Source of the DNA: GWC2-37-8 sp964485555
GTDB lineage: Bacteria; Patescibacteriota; Minisyncoccia; Moranbacterales; GWC2-37-73
Direction of reading: 5' to 3'
NCBI GenBank assembly: GCA_964485555.1
Contig: CAZAJN010000082.1
Span: 1-13,697 of the forward strand
DNA length: 13,697 bases
Shown in pieces: positions 5,176 through 12,587 of this stretch. The notes below the pieces were generated by a model. The model had not been told where the DNA came from and searched no databases. It saw only the letters and a list, made by a program, of their open reading frames with translations. Position 1 is the first letter of the stretch; each line of letters starts with the position of its first letter. The translations under genes were made by a program, and so were the position numbers.

Positions 5176-6996
5176 ATGAAAAACATCTTAGAAAAAAATT
5201 GGATATCATTCAAGCAAAATCCTGAAATTTGGTTTTTTTACATTTTCCTAGCGACTAGCACTCTTTCTATACGTAAAATAATCTATTCATTCAAAATTGA
5301 CGCCAGCTTCAATGAATACTCCTCGGCATACATCTACCTATCTGATATCCTCCTCTTTTTAACATTTATTTCTTTCATATTATACAATATTAATTCGATA
5401 TTGTCAAACATAAGGTCTAGCTTCTCGAAAAATCTCACCCAGATAAAAATGTTCCACGTGGAACATTTTAAATCAGAATACATAAATACAAAAAAATGTC
5501 TGCATTGTTCCACGCCTGCCTGTCCGGTAGGCAGGTGGAACAATTCGATAATTGCAATTAAAATTGTTCCACGTGGAACAATATCGATCATCAGGAAAAC
5601 TTATGCACATATTGTTAACAATTATTTAACAATATTCCCTTTGTTCATGGCCTTTTTTGCTTTCATTTCAATTCTGTGGACAACTAACAAACAAATTGGC
5701 TTATTCAGATCAGTTAAATTAGCTGAGTTCATCCTGTTATATTTCTATATTATCCATATTGTTCCACGTGGAACAATTTCAATATTCGCAACAGACTTTC
5801 AAAACAAAATCATGCAATTGTTCCACGTGGAACAATTCAAGAGATTTTTTCATAACAATACTAATGCAAAACAAAATTGTTCCACATGGAACAATTCAAG
5901 CGAAAACACAATTGTTCCGCCTATCTTAAATTTCTCTCAAGCTTTATACAAAGGAAATAGCGTCAATAAATTAATTGTTCCACGTGGAACAATTATTAAA
6001 AATATTTTAATCTTAATTACCGCCGTAGGATTTATTCAATCAATAATTGGGATTTGGCAGTTTATTCTTCAGCATTCAATTGGTTTTTTTTGGCTCAAAG
6101 AAAGCATTATTTCCCAAAGTCTACCTGGAGTAGCAAAAATCTTACTCGATGGGAATACAATCATAAGAGCCTATGGCTTATTTCCGCATCCAAATATATT
6201 GGGCGGATATTTAGTGTTTTCAATAATTTCAACTTTGCTGTTATCAAAATTGTTCCACGTGGAACAATTTAAGATAAAATCTAAACCTGAACCAAAGGAA
6301 TATAGTTGTTCCACGTGGAACAATTTAAACTTCTTATTTAACACAGGAATAACAATACAACTAATGGCCTTGGCCTTAACCTTCTCTAAGTCAGCCACTA
6401 TAGGCTTGCTCATGGGATTGTTTTATATATTCAAGAAAGAAAAATTGTTCCACGTGGAACAATTTACAAGAAAATCACTGTTAATCATTGCAATACTTAC
6501 ATTTTCTTGGCTACTTCTAGACTTTGACTACAATTCATTATTCATAAAAAGCCTTCGAGAAAGGGAATTGTACTTAAATGTTTCACGTGGAACATTTTTT
6601 GATCACCCAATATTGGGAACTGGAGCAGGACAATTCATATTCGAAGTCGCAAAAATCCCAGATATTAGAACATGGCAACTGCAACCGGTCCATAATGTGC
6701 CACTATTAATATTGAATGAATATGGTCTATTTATAACCCTAGGATTCCTTTTCTTCCTATGGAATATATTCGCGATAAATTGTTCCACCTGCCTACCGGA
6801 CAGGCAGGCGTGGAACAATGCAGAAAAAAGACAAGCTACTTATTTAAAAGGAATTCTGCTAGCTTTCATGTTCGTAATGCTATTTGATCACTATCTTTGG
6901 GATATCCAGCAAGGCCAAATAATGTTGTGGACACTTCTCGCATTGATTGTTAGCTCAACCAAGACTCGTTTGCCAAATGTCAATAATCAAGCTTAA
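5176..6996 (+). CDS. O-antigen ligase/Wzy-type membrane protein carrying parS-like palindromes
   Basis: Proteins of the O-antigen ligase family (Wzy_C/WaaL-like) polymerise or attach surface polysaccharide on the outer face of the membrane. This one has 606 residues and about ten or more hydrophobic helices. Family features are RAYGLFPHPNILGGYL, FSKSATIG, HPILGTGAGQF and PVHNVPLLILNEYG in the second half. The odd part is the linkers: copies of one palindrome are read as IVPRGTI, LFHVEQF or CSTWNN depending on frame, at residues near 92, 111, 131, 195, 215, 235, 246, 267, 359, 378, 424, 468 and 536. They avoid the hydrophobic segments. I chose ATG 5176 because a consensus -10 box lies just before it; an in-frame ATG at 5137 would add 13 polar residues, and longer readings enter the tRNA gene. 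The frame is intact, so the gene is probably expressed. Confidence 0.85.
   Translation: MKNILEKNWISFKQNPEIWFFYIFLATSTLSIRKIIYSFKIDASFNEYSSAYIYLSDILLFLTFISFILYNINSILSNIRSSFSKNLTQIKMFHVEHFKSEYINTKKCLHCSTPACPVGRWNNSIIAIKIVPRGTISIIRKTYAHIVNNYLTIFPLFMAFFAFISILWTTNKQIGLFRSVKLAEFILLYFYIIHIVPRGTISIFATDFQNKIMQLFHVEQFKRFFHNNTNAKQNCSTWNNSSENTIVPPILNFSQALYKGNSVNKLIVPRGTIIKNILILITAVGFIQSIIGIWQFILQHSIGFFWLKESIISQSLPGVAKILLDGNTIIRAYGLFPHPNILGGYLVFSIISTLLLSKLFHVEQFKIKSKPEPKEYSCSTWNNLNFLFNTGITIQLMALALTFSKSATIGLLMGLFYIFKKEKLFHVEQFTRKSLLIIAILTFSWLLLDFDYNSLFIKSLRERELYLNVSRGTFFDHPILGTGAGQFIFEVAKIPDIRTWQLQPVHNVPLLILNEYGLFITLGFLFFLWNIFAINCSTCLPDRQAWNNAEKRQATYLKGILLAFMFVMLFDHYLWDIQQGQIMLWTLLALIVSSTKTRLPNVNNQA
5450..6817. 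repeat. cluster of 13 parS-like palindromic sites
   Basis: The 16-bp palindrome TGTTCCACGTGGAACA occurs perfectly at 5450, 5565, 5760, 5819, 5976, 6251, 6307 and 6446 (start positions). A copy with central CATG is at 5878. TGTTTCACGTGGAACA is at 6579; its complement, TGTTCCACGTGAAACA, is the classical Bacillus subtilis parS sequence. Two copies are split at the centre by a 21-bp insert (5506-5542 and 6781-6817), and a half-site TGTTCC is at 5913. Most perfect copies extend to the 20-mer ATTGTTCCACGTGGAACAAT. None was found elsewhere in the window. ParB (Spo0J) binds such sites to load onto chromosomes. The ParB role is inferred; no parA or parB is in view. Confidence 0.85.
5504..5544. repeat. 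parS-like palindrome split by a 21-bp palindromic insert (first copy)
   Basis: ATTGTTCCAC (5504-5513) and GTGGAACAAT (5535-5544) are the two exact halves of the 20-mer. Between them 5514-5534 holds a 21-bp element with arms CCTGCC and GGCAGG. The insert is seven codons, keeps the frame, and turns CSTWNN into CST-PACPVGR-WNN. Confidence 0.85.
6779..6819. repeat. parS-like palindrome split by a 21-bp palindromic insert (second copy, inverted)
   Basis: The half-sites TGTTCCAC (6781-6788) and GTGGAACA (6810-6817) flank the exact reverse complement of the insert seen at 5514-5534, here at 6789-6809. The insertion point is again the centre of CAC|GTG. The frame is kept and the peptide reads CST-CLPDRQA-WNN. 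Confidence 0.85.
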
Positions 6997-7102
6997 TGTA
7001 TATTATAATATGTATTGATATATTCTAATGTATCTTATTTGCACAAACGACATATATCTAACATTCCCGTCACAAGGCTTATCTACAAAGTTTTTTTATT
7101 CA

Positions 7103-7130
7103 TTGTGCAAAAAAATAAAAATGGTATAAT
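7103..7130 (+). promoter_or_regulatory. promoter of the secreted-protein pair, probably leaderless
   Basis: TTGTGC (7103-7108) and a perfect TATAAT (7125-7130) are 16 nt apart. The ATG at 7139 begins 8 nt after the -10 box, about where transcription should start. The mRNA would then have little or no 5' leader, in line with the missing Shine-Dalgarno sequence. Confidence 0.6.
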
Positions 7131-7138
7131 AATATCAT

Positions 7139-8110
7139 ATGTATATCAAAATAAAACACATAAAAAATTCCTTATTGATAATGGCTTGCGTCTTCTTTGC
7201 GGGTGTGAACTATTTGACGTATGTGAAGGCTGATACAAACGACAGTAGTTGCAAATCATCAATTGATTCTGATTGCGATGGTCTTACCAATGAAGAAGAG
7301 CTGCTTTATAACACAGACATAACCAATAAAGACTCCGATGGGGATGGCTATTCAGACGGAGTTGAGGTCAAAAGCGGATATAGTCCAACGATAGCAGCGC
7401 CAGACGATAGAGCAAAACCCATGACGAGCGCTGAGGACGAAAGCACGCCGGCGGTTGCTGGCACATCCAGCACTGAATCATACGCTCAAGAGTTCAACTC
7501 GCTGATAGAATCAAAAGGCGCGAATCCAATCACTACCATTGAAGTGCAAGAGTTTGTAGACAAGACGATTGTGGAAAAAGCTGGGCCAGCTCTGACATTC
7601 GAAAACCTTCCGCTCATTGAGCGTGAACAAATAAAAATATTGGCTCAGCCTTACGGAAATTTGAGCGAGGAAGAAAAAAAGAAAAGGGAGCTCGAAGATG
7701 CGGCCAAATATTTGGAAAAAATAATTTATCTTCTGATCAGCAACGCTCCAGTTGAGATAAAAACCGCCCAAGACGTGGAATCTTTCAAGACAAAATTCGA
7801 AGACCACCTGGCAACAACTTCAGATCCCGCAAGTGTGGTTTTCTTTTCAGACCTGGGAGACAGACTGGGACTTTTTTCAGAACAGCTGGCTGTGGTAGAA
7901 GTACCGGAAGCCATGGTCGAAATGCACATCAAATTCTTTCGATTAGTTCTAGGCACATTGGAACTTCAAAACATGCCAACACCCAACTCAAGCGATCCAC
8001 TAGGAAATATGCTGACTCTGACAAAGGTAACTCAACTATCTGAACTTTTTGGGGACTTTTTTGTCAATGACTTGGCAGAATATTTCAAACAATTTGAAGC
8101 AGTTAAATAA
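7139..8110 (+). CDS. exported protein with thrombospondin type 3-like calcium-binding repeats
   Basis: A 323-residue protein. A basic N-terminus (KIKHIKN) and a hydrophobic stretch to about residue 29 form a signal peptide, with likely cleavage after VKA. Next comes a pair of aspartate-rich loops, DSDCDGLTNEEE and DSDGDGYSDGVE (about residues 41-80), typical of type 3 thrombospondin-like repeats that bind calcium. The rest is acidic, low in cysteine, and probably helical, with a Ser/Thr/Ala-rich linker near residues 85-115. I cannot name the C-terminal domain. It probably acts at the cell surface. It is followed after 30 nt by another exported protein and likely shares its transcript. The upstream gene makes surface polysaccharide, but a 142-bp gap with its own promoter separates them. 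Confidence 0.75.
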   Translation: MYIKIKHIKNSLLIMACVFFAGVNYLTYVKADTNDSSCKSSIDSDCDGLTNEEELLYNTDITNKDSDGDGYSDGVEVKSGYSPTIAAPDDRAKPMTSAEDESTPAVAGTSSTESYAQEFNSLIESKGANPITTIEVQEFVDKTIVEKAGPALTFENLPLIEREQIKILAQPYGNLSEEEKKKRELEDAAKYLEKIIYLLISNAPVEIKTAQDVESFKTKFEDHLATTSDPASVVFFSDLGDRLGLFSEQLAVVEVPEAMVEMHIKFFRLVLGTLELQNMPTPNSSDPLGNMLTLTKVTQLSELFGDFFVNDLAEYFKQFEAVK

Positions 8111-8140
8111 AAATAAAACCTTGTAAATAAGTTGACAGCT

Positions 8141-9460
8141 ATGAATATAAGAAGAAAAATCTTTCTGCTTTTTTTGTTTTTTTCAGTTGTTTTAGGTGCG
8201 CCAATTAATTCTAACACGGCTCATGCCAGCATATTACCAACGATAGATTTTACGGCAATTGCAACAGCAATCACAAAATTTATTTCTGATCTGCCAGGAA
8301 CTGTTGCAAAAATTGGTCACTGGACTTGGGATATGGCGGGTAAAGCTTTGGATGGCATAAGTTTACAATCAGTAATGCTCAATAAGATGGCCGCTCTCTT
8401 GGCTGTGCAACAAGGAGCAAAGGCTGTGATTGGCTCAGGCGATGGCCTGATCATACGCGACTATAATAATTATCTGTATGTTTCGCCTCAACAGCGCGCC
8501 ATGGCAGAGATGAATTCTTTTTTTAAGACTGTCAGCAAGGGAAGATATTCCACCCTCAACTATGAAGGGGTGGGGCCAAATTACGACGCCTATCTGATCG
8601 CTCAAGCGCGTCAAGCCATTGGAGGTCAAGCCTTTTCAACCACACTTCAAGAACAAGTCACTGATCCAACTCAACTTTTTGCTGGCGGAAATGCCAAGGG
8701 GATCATGACCTACATGCAATGCGCCAACAACCCCGCTTGCTACACTTTGACAGCTGTGGCAAAATACGAGGCTGAGTTTGCTAAGCAGCAAGAAATTGCC
8801 AAAAAAGAAGATGTCGGCGGCTTCCTGCCTGCAAAGAAAAATGGCAGAATCACCTCTCCCGCCATGCTCGCCCAAAGCGCCTTCTTGCAAATTGATCAAC
8901 TTGGAACAACTGTCATCATGAGCGCTGCAGAAAGCGCAAAAGATAAAATAACTGCACCAATGGCAATTGCTCAAATTTGGCAAGGAGCAGGAATCAGTCT
9001 GGCAGGGCGCTTGGCTAATTATGGAATTTCTGACAGCAAAGGGAAGGAAGCGATCAGGAACAAAAATGATGAATTTCCTTTCAGTCTGGACTACAATCTG
9101 GCAACAGGAATCGGGATAAGTGCGGGAGGAATAACTGCCAGCACTGGAGCTGGCGCTATCGCAAGTCAGTTCATGATTGGAAATGTTTGCGTCAAGGCAG
9201 TGGGAGATGTTGATGCGACTGGAGCGGTGGTTCAAATCAATGGAAGAAAAATTGCTAAGATTGATGGCAAATATTATGATTGCGAAACAAAAACTCAAAC
9301 TTCCGGGACAGCACCTTCGATAGATCCCACACTTCCTTCTATTTCCTGCACCAGCACTGACGCTTGCAACACTGCCTGCAGCAAAATCTCAGGTTGCAGT
9401 GAAAAATTCGGAACACTGCTTTGCCACCCAACAACAAAAAAATGCGTCAAGGCATTCTAA
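8141..9460 (+). CDS. exported protein of unknown function with cysteine-rich C-terminus
   Basis: A 439-residue protein I do not recognise. The N-terminus (NIRRK, then a leucine/phenylalanine-rich core and AHA-S) is a clear signal peptide of about 31 residues. The middle is alanine/glutamine-rich and probably helical, with moderately hydrophobic stretches (LNKMAALLAVQQGAKAVIG) and a CANNPAC pair. A DNYN-like IIRDYNNYLYVSPQQRA segment and GRITSPAMLAQSAFLQI may be conserved blocks. The last 40 residues hold six cysteines (CTSTDAC, ACSKISGC, LLCHP, KKCV), suggesting disulfides outside the cell. I chose ATG 8141; an in-frame TTG at 8132 adds three residues. It lies 30 nt after the repeat protein and ends before a bidirectional terminator, so the two probably form an operon and may act together. 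Confidence 0.72.
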   Translation: MNIRRKIFLLFLFFSVVLGAPINSNTAHASILPTIDFTAIATAITKFISDLPGTVAKIGHWTWDMAGKALDGISLQSVMLNKMAALLAVQQGAKAVIGSGDGLIIRDYNNYLYVSPQQRAMAEMNSFFKTVSKGRYSTLNYEGVGPNYDAYLIAQARQAIGGQAFSTTLQEQVTDPTQLFAGGNAKGIMTYMQCANNPACYTLTAVAKYEAEFAKQQEIAKKEDVGGFLPAKKNGRITSPAMLAQSAFLQIDQLGTTVIMSAAESAKDKITAPMAIAQIWQGAGISLAGRLANYGISDSKGKEAIRNKNDEFPFSLDYNLATGIGISAGGITASTGAGAIASQFMIGNVCVKAVGDVDATGAVVQINGRKIAKIDGKYYDCETKTQTSGTAPSIDPTLPSISCTSTDACNTACSKISGCSEKFGTLLCHPTTKKCVKAF

Positions 9461-9497
9461 GTTAGCTCATTTTTCTTCAGAGAACAACATGCAAAAT

Positions 9498-9525
9498 AAA
9501 AGAACAGCCACTAAGCTGTTCTTTT
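9498..9525. terminator. bidirectional rho-independent terminator
   Basis: AAAAGAACAGC and GCTGTTCTTTT form an 11-bp stem with a 6-nt loop. T-rich ends occur on both strands. It lies 37 nt after the secreted-protein gene (plus) and 14 nt after tRNA-Val(GAC) (minus), so it can serve both converging transcripts. Confidence 0.85.
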
Positions 9526-9539
9526 ATTTGCCTTCTATG

Positions 9540-9613
9540 TGGGTTTATGCAGACTCGAACTGCAGACCTCTACAATGTCAATGTAGCGCTCTAACCAACT
9601 GAGCTATAAACCC
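9540..9613 (-). tRNA. tRNA-Val (anticodon GAC)
   Basis: A 74-nt cloverleaf on the minus strand. The acceptor GGGTTTA pairs with TAAACCC and the discriminator is A. The anticodon stem CTACA/TGTAG carries the loop TTGACAT, giving GAC (reads GUC/GUU). The T loop is TTCGAGT. CCA is not encoded. It starts 6 nt after the stop codon of the membrane protein gene with no promoter in the gap, so it is probably cut out of that mRNA. Confidence 0.96.
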
Positions 9614-9619
9614 CTGAAC

Positions 9620-10573
9620 CTAAATTGCCTCCGGACTGGGCAGACTACCTTCAATCTTAATTCTTTCATCCTCTTTATCTTTCTTTTTATCTAAGGCTAT
9701 TTGCTGAAAAAACAAAACCCAAAGAGACTGAATGAATGCTTCGTATGCCGAAAAAAATGTCGCTATCAGCAATGCAACTATCAAGCTGCCCAATCCTATA
9801 GCCAAATACATTCCAACATTCGCTAATCCAATATACAGCAAAAATCCCAATGGTACAATAGCCAGCACTGCCAACAAAACGATCAAAAAACAAACAAACA
9901 TACTTATAAAATACAGGGAGAATGAAAAAATCCCCATAATCAAACTGTGCTTAAGATTTTTTTCCAACAAATCATAGGCCGAATCAATAGCCATCATCAA
10001 GCTCATCTCGCCCAAAACCAGATATATTTGAGCATATTTCCTGACATAATATGCCGCTACCAAAAGTGGCACGAACAGCAAGGCTGCCAGAACAGTAAAA
10101 ATTCCAATCAAGACTTTTGCATTCAAGAAATAGAGATAAATTGCTGGTGAAAACAGCAAGATGGCCATGATCAGGAGCCATAGTCCAATCATGAGCTCAA
10201 GCAGAAACAATTTCCAGGCATATTTTTTGGTTTCCAAAAAAATAGTGCGAGGCTTCATTTGTCCATACACCAAAATGTTGTTTGACATTTTTATGAGGGA
10301 TGCTGTTCCGATCAATCTCAGCAAATAAACAACAACTGCAAAAAAAATCAGACCTGCAATTGCAGCGGCGGAAATTGCTGGATATTTCTGAACAAAATCG
10401 TCCGCTATTTGCAAAAAGGTGACTCCCTCAGAAGTGGCGGACTCGATGTTTGGAGAAATTTGCGAAACAACATTTCCCAGAAAAACAAGGAAACCAAAAA
10501 ACCACATGGATTTGTTTCTCCAAGTAAGCTTGAGAGCTTTTTCTATAATTTCCAAGTATTGAATCTTTTGCAT
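9620..10573 (-). CDS. multi-pass membrane protein of unknown function
   Basis: A 317-residue integral membrane protein with about seven to eight hydrophobic helices: near residues 23-37, 66-91, 120-175 (two or three), and 205-290 (three or four). The N-terminal part, IEKALKLTWRNKSMWFFGF, is amphipathic and leads into the first helix, a pattern I associate with conserved bacterial membrane proteins of undefined function. The tail is short and charged (KKDKEDERIK). No transporter or enzyme motif is visible. It lies downstream of the ftsH terminator and 6 nt before tRNA-Val(GAC). No Shine-Dalgarno sequence precedes the start, and I find no convincing promoter. Confidence 0.75.
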   Translation of the reverse strand: MQKIQYLEIIEKALKLTWRNKSMWFFGFLVFLGNVVSQISPNIESATSEGVTFLQIADDFVQKYPAISAAAIAGLIFFAVVVYLLRLIGTASLIKMSNNILVYGQMKPRTIFLETKKYAWKLFLLELMIGLWLLIMAILLFSPAIYLYFLNAKVLIGIFTVLAALLFVPLLVAAYYVRKYAQIYLVLGEMSLMMAIDSAYDLLEKNLKHSLIMGIFSFSLYFISMFVCFLIVLLAVLAIVPLGFLLYIGLANVGMYLAIGLGSLIVALLIATFFSAYEAFIQSLWVLFFQQIALDKKKDKEDERIKIEGSLPSPEAI

Positions 10574-10622
10574 TTGAATTTGTTATCGATCAAATACGAC
10601 CGAGAATATCCTTCCAACAAAA

Positions 10623-10656
10623 GGAGCCCAATTCCGCACTAAGAGAGTTGGGCTCC
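10623..10656 (-). terminator. rho-independent terminator of the tilS-ftsH run
   Basis: GGAGCCCAA (10623-10631) and TTGGGCTCC (10648-10656) form a perfect 9-bp stem with a 16-nt loop, 36 nt after the ftsH stop. On the minus strand TTTTG follows, a short U-run, so termination is plausible but may be partial. Confidence 0.7.
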
Positions 10657-10691
10657 CAAATTGGCAGCAGTGTCATTTGCTTAAGCAAAAA

Positions 10692-12551
10692 TTAAACAGC
10701 TTTTTCTTCCAGCTTCTTGGTTGGCAATTCAATTCCCACGATCGCATTGAACTCGTCTCTTTCAATCGTTTCTTTCTCAAGAAGTTCGTCAACAATTTTT
10801 TGCAATGTAGTCTTATTGTCAGTCAAAATTTTCTCAGCAGTCTTGTAGGCATCAGCGATATATTTGGAAACTTCCGTATCAATAGCATCGGCAGTCTTGT
10901 CAGAATAATCTCTTTCCTCATTTATTTCTCGCCCAAGGAAAATCATTTCTTCTTTCTTTCCAAATGTTCGCGGTCCGAGAGTGCTCATCCCGTATCTCGT
11001 GACCATCGCTCTGGCCATATGAGTGGCGCGCTGAAGGTCATTGGATGGCCCAGTGGTCACATCTCCAATGAACATCTGCTCACTGACATGACCTCCTAGC
11101 AAAGTGGCCAATTCATCAATGAAATATGCTCTTGAGTGAAGGCTTTTGTCTTCAGTTGGCGCAGAAAGAGTGTATCCTCCGGCTTGTCCGCGAGCAATGA
11201 TTGAAACTTTTTGAATAGGATCAGCGTTAGGAAGTAGCGCCCCGATCAAGGCATGTCCCGCTTCATGATAGGCGATAATTTCTTTTTCTTTTTTATTGAT
11301 CGCTTTGGATCGTCTTTCTGGTCCAAGGATAACCTTTTCAATCGATTCCTTGAGTTCGTCTTCAGTGATTGTTTTCTTAGCTCTGCGAACTGAAAGGATG
11401 GCAGCCTCATTGACCAGATTAGCCAGATCAGCTCCAGAAAATCCAGAAGTTCTTTCGGCCAAAGTTCTGACATTGACAGCTTTTTCGATCGGCTTGTTTT
11501 TCATGTGAATCTTGAGAATTTCTTCGCGCTCATTGATGTCGGGCAAATCCATGACCACACGTCTGTCGAATCGTCCCGGTCTGAGCAAAGCCGGATCCAA
11601 AACATCTGGACGGTTTGTTGCAGCAATAACAATCACACTGGTTGTTCCTTCAAATCCATCCATTTCAACCAAGATTTGATTCAATGTCTGTTCTCGCTCA
11701 TCATGTCCACCACCAAGTCCTGCACCGCGATGTCTTCCAACAGCATCAATTTCATCAATAAAAACAATAGCAGGAGCGCTTTTCTTGGCTTGTTTGAACA
11801 AATCACGAACGCGTGAAGCTCCGACACCTACAAACATTTCCACAAATTCTGATCCACTGATATTAAAGAAAGGAACACCAGCTTCGCCAGCCACAGCTTT
11901 CGCCATCAAGGTTTTTCCAGTTCCAGGCGATCCAAGCAGAAGCACCCCTTTAGGAATTTTGGCTCCGATAGCAATGAATTTCTTCGGGTGTTTCAAAAAT
12001 TCAACAATTTCTCCTAATTCTTCCTTAGCCTCCTTGGCTCCAGCCACGTCAGCAAAAGTTGTTCGCTTATTTTTATCCTTAGGGTCAGTCATTCTTGCTT
12101 TGCTTAAACCGAAAGAAAGTGCTTGCGAATTTCCTCGTTGCGCTTGCCTTAGCATGAACCAAATGAATCCACCAATAATAAGGAATGGCAACAAGAAGGG
12201 AAGCAAGATGTTTTTAGCAAAAGATGAAAATCCTGCCTCCTGCTTGATGTCTATCTTAACTCCCTGCAATTTTGATGTATCAACACTATAATTACTGAGA
12301 GAATCAGTCAATGCACTTTGTGGCTCTTTTGTTGAAACTTCCTTGGTTTCATCATTCAAAACTATTGCCAAATCATTTCCGCTAACTGTGATTTCTTTGA
12401 CTTTTCCATCATTAATTTGAGTTACAAGTTCACTCAGCGGAACATTGATCGGTTTTTTGGCGGGTCCTGTGTACAGGATCATTATTGTCGAAACAAGCAA
12501 GAAAAACAAAACAATAAGTCCGATATTTTTTAACAGCTTTTCCATTTTCAT
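10692..12551 (-). CDS. ftsH: ATP-dependent zinc metalloprotease FtsH
   Basis: FtsH is a membrane-anchored hexameric AAA+ protease that degrades misfolded membrane proteins and some regulators. The 619-residue protein has the full family layout. One transmembrane helix is at about 8-28, then the extracytoplasmic region, and a second helix at about 115-135. The AAA+ domain carries Walker A GSPGTGKT (207-214), Walker B IVFIDEID (262-269) and the ATNRPDVLDPALLRPGRFDR second region of homology. The zinc-binding HEAGH is at 429-433 and the likely third ligand is D505 in GPSNDLQ. The C-terminal tail is short. ATG 12551 is used; a second ATG two codons later is possible. It follows tilS by 36 nt in the same direction, a common pairing in bacteria, and a hairpin terminator comes after it. 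Confidence 0.97.
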   Translation of the reverse strand: MKMEKLLKNIGLIVLFFLLVSTIMILYTGPAKKPINVPLSELVTQINDGKVKEITVSGNDLAIVLNDETKEVSTKEPQSALTDSLSNYSVDTSKLQGVKIDIKQEAGFSSFAKNILLPFLLPFLIIGGFIWFMLRQAQRGNSQALSFGLSKARMTDPKDKNKRTTFADVAGAKEAKEELGEIVEFLKHPKKFIAIGAKIPKGVLLLGSPGTGKTLMAKAVAGEAGVPFFNISGSEFVEMFVGVGASRVRDLFKQAKKSAPAIVFIDEIDAVGRHRGAGLGGGHDEREQTLNQILVEMDGFEGTTSVIVIAATNRPDVLDPALLRPGRFDRRVVMDLPDINEREEILKIHMKNKPIEKAVNVRTLAERTSGFSGADLANLVNEAAILSVRRAKKTITEDELKESIEKVILGPERRSKAINKKEKEIIAYHEAGHALIGALLPNADPIQKVSIIARGQAGGYTLSAPTEDKSLHSRAYFIDELATLLGGHVSEQMFIGDVTTGPSNDLQRATHMARAMVTRYGMSTLGPRTFGKKEEMIFLGREINEERDYSDKTADAIDTEVSKYIADAYKTAEKILTDNKTTLQKIVDELLEKETIERDEFNAIVGIELPTKKLEEKAV

Positions 12552-12587
12552 ATTCTATTTAATTTTAGTTATTTAATTGCCTGCAAA

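Noticed and set aside
5450..6817. CRISPR-like array (regular short repeats with unique spacers)
   Set aside because: The repeat is a perfect palindrome of 16-20 bp, spacing is 35-275 bp, the whole region is one intact reading frame, and no cas gene is near.
8636..9298. 220-residue minus-strand open frame
   Set aside because: It lies entirely antisense to the exported protein, which has a signal peptide and good composition. The antisense product is Ser/Cys/Ile-rich and shows no domain.
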